Assembly: GCA_016218095.1 (NCBI GenBank)
Contig: JACREV010000268.1
Span: 1 to 11,108 of the forward strand
Reading direction: 5' to 3'
Source: Deltaproteobacteria bacterium
Lineage (GTDB): Bacteria; Desulfobacterota; GWC2-55-46
DNA length: 11,108 nucleotides
Below, in pieces: positions 5,416-11,108 of the stretch (positions are counted from its first letter, which is position 1; every line of letters begins with the position of its first letter). A program made the translations under genes and the position numbers. The notes beneath the pieces are model-generated. The model saw only the letters and a program-made list of their open reading frames with translations, did no database searches and was not told the DNA's origin.

Positions 5416-7866
5416 TCAGATGCGGGCCTCCCCGGAAAGGACCTCCTGTATGAGCCCGGTGAGTTTCTTCGGCTCGAAGGGCTTCAATATGTGGGGGCAA
5501 CCGCTCTTGGCGAGGAAGTCCTTCACGTCCTGGCTGAAGACGTCGCCCGTGACTATTATCATCCGGTCTTTCAGGTACTCGTGCTTCTGCAGGACGGACT
5601 CGTAGAGGTCCATGCCGCTGTACCCCGGCATCTTGATGTCGGTGATGAGGAGGGTTATCTTGGTCCTCTCCAGTATCTCGAGCGCCTCTCTTCCGTCCCG
5701 CGCGGTCTCGACCTTGAAACCCTCTGCCGAGAGGATCGAATGGAGCGCCTCCCTTATCGACTTCTCGTCGTCGACGACGAGGACCTTCTTGCCGGTCAAG
5801 TCGCTGTAGGTGGCCCCGTGGTCGACGGCCTTCTTGACCTCGGCCCACTGCTCCTTCTCGACGACCGGGAGCTCGATGGTGACGACCGTGCCGCCCTCCT
5901 CCGCGGCGGCTATGTCTATGGTGCCGCCGTGCTCGGTTATTATGCCGTGCGTGATCGACAGGCCGAGCCCCGTGCCCTTGCCGACGTCCTTTGTCGTGAA
6001 GAACGGGTCGAAGACCTTGTGGATTATCTCCTTGGGTATGCCGGGGCCGTCGTCGCAGAAGGTTATCTCGATCTTCCGCCTGTTCCTCCGGGTGCGTATC
6101 TCGAGCCGCCCCTTGCCTTTCCTCGCCACCATCGCGTCCTCGGCGTTGTTCATGATGTTGATGAAGACCTGCTGGAGCTGGAAGAGGTCGACCATCGTCT
6201 TCGGGAGCTCGTCCTCGAGGTCGAGGACCACCTGGATGTTGTTGGCCTTGAGCGAATACTCCCTGAGCTCGACGGTGTGCTTCAAAATGTCGTTTACGTT
6301 GTGGTACTCCCTCTCGGTCTTTTTCGCCCGCGCGAAGGTGAGGAGGTTCTGGACTATCTTGGCGGTGCGGAGCGACTCGTGGTAGATCTTCCGGAGCTTG
6401 TCCTTTATGTCGTCGAGCTTCTTGTCCCCTGGCGTGTCCATGAGTATCTGGCTGAAGCCCATGATCCCCATGAGCGGGTTGTTGAGCTCGTGGGCGATGC
6501 CGGCCACGAGCTTGCCGACGCTCGAGAGCTTCTCGGCGTGGAGGAGCTGTTCCCTGAGCATCTTCTCCTGGGTTATGTCCCTTGCCACGTGGACCGATGC
6601 CCAGACCTCCCCCGCGTCGTTGTAGACCGGGAAGGTCGTCACCTTGTACGTCCCCTCGAAGACCATGTCGTCGACCTCTGCGTCGGCTATGGCCCCGGTC
6701 TTAAGGGTCCTCGAATGCGGACAGTTGCACTTGGGCTCCGAGCAGTTATAGAGGAGTTCGAAGCACTTGGAGCCTATGAGGTCCTCCGGCTGGGAGTTGA
6801 ACTTCCTCGCCAGCGCCTTGTTTATCTTTAATATCCTGTAGTCCTTGTCGTGGATCGAAATCAAGTCCTGTATCGCGTCGAAAGTGGCTACCCATTCCTC
6901 TTTGCTCTTCGTGACGAGCTCGAAGAGTTTCTCGTTCTCATCGGCCCGCTTCTCTAGGGTATCAAGCATATTGTTGAAAGCTGAGGCGAGGTAACCGACC
7001 TCGTGCTCGGCCGTGACCTCTACCCTCTCGCTCATGTCCCCCCTTCCTTCGGCTATTCTTTTGATCACTTCCACGTTCTTCTGGATCGGACCGGTTATAG
7101 ACCTCTTGATGAGGAGCGAAAGGAGCGCCGCGCCTATGGATATCGCGAGTATGCCGGAGATGACCCATTCGTTCCGGCCCTTCGCGAGTATGTGGTACAT
7201 GTCCGCGAGAGAGGTCCTTATGACGAGTATGCCGCGCGCCCCTTCTGTGGCGTGGCAGGTGTTGCACTTGGACTTCTTCTCGATCGGCTGTAGATAGGTG
7301 AAGACCGGGTTCTCGGGGTCGGTCCTGTCTATGTAGTTGACCGCGCCGCGCTTCCAGTCCTTCCTGAAGGACTCCAGAGCGCTCCTGAACTCCTGGGTAT
7401 TGACCCCCCGGGCGACGTTCTCGGGCTCATCCAGGTGGTCGGTGAGCCACTCGGGCTTGACCTCCCCGAACTCCTTCTTCACCTCTTCTATGGTCTTTAG
7501 GTCCTTGAACGCCTCCTCAACGCCGTTGCTTCTGACGATGTAAAGGGAATCTATCCCCTCACCCTTGCTCAAGGAGTTTATGAGGTGCCTCGCCATATCG
7601 GCCCTCTCCTCGAGCATGTCCTCGTATATAGCGCTCAAGATAGGCTGGGCCATGAACCTGCTCGCCCTGAGCTTCTCTTCGAGGAGTTCCTTTTCCTTGT
7701 TCTTGAGCTCCCAGTAAATGGAGATTATGACCCCGACGGATATGAGCCCGACGATGAGTACAAGGATCCTCGAATGAAGGCTTCTTTTGAGCATAAAAGG
7801 GCTTGAACGTGCCTTTCGGGCCTCGAGGCGCAACTCGCCGTTTTTATTGAGCTTCCGTGGAAGCAT
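5416..7866 (-). CDS. Hybrid sensor histidine kinase with c-type haem motif in the sensor
   Basis: An 816-residue membrane sensor kinase. In order: a basic N-terminus, TM1 (about 33-52), an extracytoplasmic sensor (53-232) with the haem-attachment motif CNTCH (201-205), TM2 (about 233-253), HAMP (254-306), PAS (about 325-434) with a cysteine cluster (C368, C375, C380, C382), HisKA with HELNNP (H459), HATPase with NNAEDA (573-578), DDGPGI (605-610) and GTGLGLS (631-637), and a C-terminal receiver with D699/D700, phospho-acceptor D743, T773 and K795. All catalytic residues are present. The signal is probably redox or a small haem ligand, by comparison with haem-containing Geobacter chemoreceptor sensors. 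Phosphate would pass from H459 to D743. The output partner is not in the window. Neither the ATG at 7866 nor the one at 7794 (M25, just before TM1) has a clear ribosome binding site, so the shorter form is possible. Confidence 0.95.
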   Translation of the reverse strand: MLPRKLNKNGELRLEARKARSSPFMLKRSLHSRILVLIVGLISVGVIISIYWELKNKEKELLEEKLRASRFMAQPILSAIYEDMLEERADMARHLINSLSKGEGIDSLYIVRSNGVEEAFKDLKTIEEVKKEFGEVKPEWLTDHLDEPENVARGVNTQEFRSALESFRKDWKRGAVNYIDRTDPENPVFTYLQPIEKKSKCNTCHATEGARGILVIRTSLADMYHILAKGRNEWVISGILAISIGAALLSLLIKRSITGPIQKNVEVIKRIAEGRGDMSERVEVTAEHEVGYLASAFNNMLDTLEKRADENEKLFELVTKSKEEWVATFDAIQDLISIHDKDYRILKINKALARKFNSQPEDLIGSKCFELLYNCSEPKCNCPHSRTLKTGAIADAEVDDMVFEGTYKVTTFPVYNDAGEVWASVHVARDITQEKMLREQLLHAEKLSSVGKLVAGIAHELNNPLMGIMGFSQILMDTPGDKKLDDIKDKLRKIYHESLRTAKIVQNLLTFARAKKTEREYHNVNDILKHTVELREYSLKANNIQVVLDLEDELPKTMVDLFQLQQVFINIMNNAEDAMVARKGKGRLEIRTRRNRRKIEITFCDDGPGIPKEIIHKVFDPFFTTKDVGKGTGLGLSITHGIITEHGGTIDIAAAEEGGTVVTIELPVVEKEQWAEVKKAVDHGATYSDLTGKKVLVVDDEKSIREALHSILSAEGFKVETARDGREALEILERTKITLLITDIKMPGYSGMDLYESVLQKHEYLKDRMIIVTGDVFSQDVKDFLAKSGCPHILKPFEPKKLTGLIQEVLSGEARI

Positions 7867-7994
7867 GCGCCGATGGCATAACGCCTCTTGCCGCTATTTC
7901 CTTAACTGGTATTTCTAGAATATCGGACGAATCGGCCTAACAATTAAGCGATTTTTAAGTTTTTTTTGGACCCTCCTTCCTTTTTAAGGCCGCC

Positions 7995-8993
7995 TCACTC
8001 CCCCTTAAGCCCCCTCATCATGAGCTCGAGGACGGCGTCCCTCGGGTCCTTTCCTTCGTAAAGGACCCTGCAGACTTCAGATGCTATAGGCATCTCTACC
8101 CCGTGCCTCTCGGCAAGGGCGCGTGAGGCGCGCGAGGTCTTTACGCCTTCGGCTACCATTTTCATTTTACCTGTAATTTCGGGTAGTTTCCGGCCGAGAC
8201 CTATCTCGTAGCCGACGGTGTAGTTGCGGCTCAAGTGCCCGGTAGAGGTAAGTATGAGGTCCCCGAGGCCGGAGAGGCCTGAAAACGTCATTGGGGAGGC
8301 GCCCATCTTTACCCCGAGCCTCGATATCTCCGCGAGGCCCCTCGTGATGAGCGCCGCCCTGGCGTTAGAGCCGAGGGCGAGGCCGTCGCATATGCCCGCC
8401 GCTATGGCGATGACGTTCTTCAACGCCCCGCCGAGCTCGACCCCGATGATGTCGGGGTTGGTATAGACTCTGAAGTATTGCGTTGAGAAGGCCAGCTGGA
8501 CCCTTTCCGCGGCCTCATTCGACCGGGAGGCGGCGCAGACAGCCGCCGGGAGCTTTACGGACACCTCTTTAGCAAATGTTGGGCCTGAGAGGACGGAGAC
8601 GTCCCGATAGGGGGTGTCCTTGAGGACGTCCTCTATAATAGCGCGGGCGGTAAGGAGTGTGGTCTCCTCGATGCCCTTGGAGGCGCTTACTATTATCGCG
8701 TCTTTTTGTATGAATGGGCGGGCGCTGGAAAACACGTCCCTGAGGCCGTGGGAGGGGACGGCGCTCACGATGAACGACGAGCCGGAAAGGGCCTCTTCGA
8801 GAGAGGCCGTGGGGTTTAAGTCAGGGGAGAGCTTCACCCCCGGAAGATAGGGGACGTTCTCGCGCTCGCGCCTTATCGCGGACGCGAGCAACGGGTCCCT
8901 CGCCCACAGCATCACTTCAAAACCCTTCTGGGCGAGGATGTCGGCAAGGGTCGTGCCCCAGCTGCCTGCCCCGAGGACCGTCAGACGCTCCAT
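7995..8993 (-). CDS. gpsA: Glycerol-3-phosphate dehydrogenase [NAD(P)+]
   Basis: GpsA reduces dihydroxyacetone phosphate to sn-glycerol 3-phosphate, the precursor of phospholipids, in the cytoplasm. The protein is 332 residues, the usual length. It shows the dinucleotide-binding GAGSWGTTLA (8-17), SASKGIE (103-109), LSGPTFAKEV (135-144), catalytic ALKNV with K192, and the substrate-binding GLSGLGDLILT...RN region (239-257). The start at the ATG on 8993 begins right at the Rossmann strand, with GGAG (9007-9004) 10 nt upstream. It lies 83 nt after gyrA, and the kinase follows 128 nt later with no terminator in between, so the three genes may share a transcript. The aldolase further left makes its substrate, but they are in different units. 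The usual partner plsY is absent here. Confidence 0.97.
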   Translation of the reverse strand: MERLTVLGAGSWGTTLADILAQKGFEVMLWARDPLLASAIRRERENVPYLPGVKLSPDLNPTASLEEALSGSSFIVSAVPSHGLRDVFSSARPFIQKDAIIVSASKGIEETTLLTARAIIEDVLKDTPYRDVSVLSGPTFAKEVSVKLPAAVCAASRSNEAAERVQLAFSTQYFRVYTNPDIIGVELGGALKNVIAIAAGICDGLALGSNARAALITRGLAEISRLGVKMGASPMTFSGLSGLGDLILTSTGHLSRNYTVGYEIGLGRKLPEITGKMKMVAEGVKTSRASRALAERHGVEMPIASEVCRVLYEGKDPRDAVLELMMRGLKGE

Positions 8994-9076
8994 TCTACGG
9001 CATCTCCGGCTGAAAAGGTACTCCAGCAGTCTCTGTAAGGTGCATTATCCGTCCGGGCCTGGGCTGAAGGAGGCTT

Positions 9077-11108
9077 TTATGCCTCCGCTTCGTCGGGGTC
9101 CTCTTCCTTCTCCGCGATGGGCGCGATGCCCGTGATCTGCTCGTCCTTCTCTATGTCCATGAGCTTTACGCCCTGGGTGTTCCTGCCTATTACGGCGACG
9201 TCCTTCATGGCTATGCGTATGATCTTTCCGACCGAGGTCGAGATCATGAGCTCGTCGGAGTCTCTCACCTTGGTCATGGCGCAGACAGGGCCGTTCTTCT
9301 CGGTTATCTTGATGTTTATGAGGCCGCTTCCGCCCCTGCCCTGCCCCCTGTACTCGTTGAAGTCCGTCCTCTTGCCGTAGCCGCGCTCGGTGACGGTAAG
9401 GACGGTAGCGTTCTCCTCGACCATCTCCATCGAGACGACCCTGTCGCCTTCGTCGAGCTTTATGGCGCGCACCCCTCTGGCCTGTCTCCCCATCTCCCGG
9501 ACCTCGTCCTCGTGGAAACGTATCGCCTGGCCGAGCCTGGTGCCCAGGAATATGTCCTGCTTGCCGTCCGTTAAGCGGGCGGCGATGAGGCTGTCTCCTT
9601 CGTCCAGACTGACGGCTATGAGTCCGCCCGAGCGGATGTTCGCGAACGACATGAGGTCGGACTTCTTTATGACCCCGTGCGCCGTCGCCATGACTATGTA
9701 GTTGCTCTCGACGAACTCGCGGACAGGGAGGAACGCCGTTATGTGCTCGTCCTGCGCGACGTTCAGGATGTTGACTATCGCCTTGCCCTTTGCGGCGCGC
9801 CCGGCCTGCGGTATGTCGTAGACCTTCAACGCGTACGCCTTGCCCTTGTCGGTGAAGAAGAGTATGTAGCTGTGGGTAGAGGCGATGAAGAGGTTGGAGA
9901 CGAAGTCCTCTTCCTTGGTAGTCATCCCGGTCTTGCCCTTGCCGCCCCTCCTCTGGATCTTGAAGAGGCTCGTGGGATTGCGCTTTATGTACCCGCCGCT
10001 CGTGATGGTGACGACCATGTCCTCTTCGGCGATGATGTCCTCGAGCGTTATCTCCCCGGCCTCTTCGACTATCTGCGTCCTTCTTTCGTCGCCGAACCGC
10101 TCTCTTACCTCTTTCAACTCATCCACTATGACGTCCATCAGGAGCTTTTCGCTCGCGAGTATCTCTTCGAGCGACTTTATGACCTTGAGTACCTCTTTGT
10201 ACTCCTCGATAATCTTGTCCCTCTCGAGCGCCGTGAGCCTCTGGAGCCTCATCTCGAGGATAGCCTGAGACTGTGCCTCGGAGAGTTTGAAATTCTTTAT
10301 TAGCCCGGCCTTGGCTTCCTGCGGGCTCTTGGAGGCGCGGATGAGCTTTATTACGGCGTCGAGGTTGTCGAGGGCTATCTTCAACCCCTCCAATATGTGG
10401 GCGCGCTCCCTTGCCTTTTTGAGGTCGTAGATCGTCCTCCTCGTCACGACCTCGCGCCTGAACTTGACGAACTCCTTCAGGAGCTGAAGGATCGGCAATA
10501 CCCTCGGCTGGCCGTCGACGATGGCGAGGTTTATGATGCCGAAGGAGGTCTTCATCTGTGTGTGGAGGTAGAGGTTGTTGAGAATCACCTCCGCGACCTC
10601 GTCGCGCTTGAGCTCAACGACTATCCTCATCCCCTCGCGGTCGGACTCGTCCCGGACGTCGGATATCCCCTCTATGCGCTTGTCCCTGACGAGATCGGCG
10701 ATCGACTCGATCAGCCGGGACTTATTCACCATGTAGGGTATCTCGGTTATGACTATCGCCTGGCGGTTCGTCCTCGGGTTCTTCTCGATGGAGGCCTTGG
10801 CCCGGAGCTGTATCACGCCCCTGCCGGTAGAGTAGGCGTCCCTTATCCCCTGCCTCCCGTTTATGAATCCGCTCGTCGGGAAGTCAGGCCCGGGGATTAG
10901 CTTCATGATATCCTTGAGCCCGGCCTCGGGGTTCTTTATGATGAGGATGAGCGCGTCTATGACCTCTGACAGGTTGTGGGGCGGCATGTTCGTGGCCATG
11001 CCGACGGCTATGCCGGATGAGCCGTTCACAAGGAGGTTCGGTATCGCCGCGGGCATTACCGTCGGCTCCTTAAGGGACTCGTCGTAGTTCGGGATAAAGT
11101 CTACCGTC
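9077..11108 (-). CDS. gyrA: DNA gyrase subunit A, 5' end cut by window
   Basis: GyrA is the DNA-cleaving and wrapping subunit of gyrase, the type IIA topoisomerase that introduces negative supercoils together with GyrB. The visible frame codes for 676 residues to the TAA at 9077 and enters at TVDFIPNYDESLKEPTVMP. This is just downstream of the catalytic Tyr region, so roughly the first 150 residues (including the catalytic Tyr and the quinolone-resistance region) lie outside. NLLVNGSSGIAVGMATN, the tower and the long coiled-coil are present. The GyrA box QRRGGKG (9935-9955) identifies gyrase rather than topoisomerase IV ParC. Six C-terminal beta-pinwheel blades follow, each with a G-[YKV]-x-[KR]-like turn. 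The tail is acidic (EKEEDPDEAEA), a feature known to tune wrapping in some GyrAs. A GGAGGC/GCCTCC hairpin straddles the stop but lacks a T run. Confidence 0.98.
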   Translation of the reverse strand, partial: TVDFIPNYDESLKEPTVMPAAIPNLLVNGSSGIAVGMATNMPPHNLSEVIDALILIIKNPEAGLKDIMKLIPGPDFPTSGFINGRQGIRDAYSTGRGVIQLRAKASIEKNPRTNRQAIVITEIPYMVNKSRLIESIADLVRDKRIEGISDVRDESDREGMRIVVELKRDEVAEVILNNLYLHTQMKTSFGIINLAIVDGQPRVLPILQLLKEFVKFRREVVTRRTIYDLKKARERAHILEGLKIALDNLDAVIKLIRASKSPQEAKAGLIKNFKLSEAQSQAILEMRLQRLTALERDKIIEEYKEVLKVIKSLEEILASEKLLMDVIVDELKEVRERFGDERRTQIVEEAGEITLEDIIAEEDMVVTITSGGYIKRNPTSLFKIQRRGGKGKTGMTTKEEDFVSNLFIASTHSYILFFTDKGKAYALKVYDIPQAGRAAKGKAIVNILNVAQDEHITAFLPVREFVESNYIVMATAHGVIKKSDLMSFANIRSGGLIAVSLDEGDSLIAARLTDGKQDIFLGTRLGQAIRFHEDEVREMGRQARGVRAIKLDEGDRVVSMEMVEENATVLTVTERGYGKRTDFNEYRGQGRGGSGLINIKITEKNGPVCAMTKVRDSDELMISTSVGKIIRIAMKDVAVIGRNTQGVKLMDIEKDEQITGIAPIAEKEEDPDEAEA

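Noticed and set aside
5377..6831. 484-residue plus-strand open frame opposite the kinase
   Set aside because: It is a long antisense frame caused by the biased third positions of the kinase gene. Its translation is low-complexity Leu/Glu/Val/Asp-rich and shows no domain.
7867..7994. Kinase promoter in the gpsA-kinase gap (TATTCT with TTGTTA upstream)
   Set aside because: The spacer would be only 15 nt and both boxes match weakly. The strong AAGGAGGG in this gap has no start codon at a usable distance. I could not support either as a feature.
8995..9045. 16-codon open frame (MHLTETAGVPFQPEMP) ending 1 nt before the gpsA ATG
   Set aside because: It could be a leader peptide coupled to gpsA, but there is no good ribosome binding site, no regulatory codon run and no hairpin pair. 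One such frame is expected by chance.
9069..9086. GGAGGC/GCCTCC hairpin straddling the gyrA stop codon
   Set aside because: The stem is 6 bp and no T run follows on the minus strand, so it is not a convincing terminator.

Overview
The window is a chromosomal stretch of a bacterium with high GC content. All seven genes lie on the minus strand, so transcription runs from right to left. The genes are gyrA (5' end cut off), gpsA, a hybrid sensor histidine kinase, a family-2-type glycosyltransferase, a long class II aldolase, efp, and uvrC (3' end cut off). Gene content, a c-type haem motif in the kinase sensor, heavy use of AGG (Arg) and ATA (Ile) codons, and the style of the intergenic repeats suggest a deltaproteobacterial/Desulfobacterota or Nitrospirota-like lineage. 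This placement is inference and is not secure.

Right part (about 7.0-11.1 kb): gyrA, gpsA and the kinase follow each other with gaps of 83 and 128 bp and no clear terminator between them, so they may be co-transcribed. The kinase ends at a strong intrinsic terminator. Middle (3.28-5.39 kb): a promoter next to that terminator starts a two-gene unit of glycosyltransferase and aldolase. The unit ends about 200 nt beyond the aldolase stop at a second terminator, after passing through a 136-bp repeat. Left part: efp has its own extended -10 promoter and a 12-bp-stem terminator. uvrC then has its own apparent promoter and runs off the left edge.

Two gene-poor stretches hold structure. The 660 bp between efp and uvrC carry a large imperfect inverted repeat of about 446 bp with an AT-rich centre. 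The 400 bp between the aldolase and efp carry a 136-bp repeat with terminal inverted repeats and two short palindromic repeats.

I see no CRISPR array, toxin-antitoxin pair, phage gene, transposase, tRNA or rRNA, and no strong evidence for a wholly new system. The most useful observations are: two genes (uvrC and the glycosyltransferase) whose predicted transcription start falls on the start codon with no ribosome binding site; a UvrC that lacks the fourth cysteine of its iron-sulfur motif; an EF-P with Asn at the tip position that is normally Lys or Arg; and the large inverted repeat.
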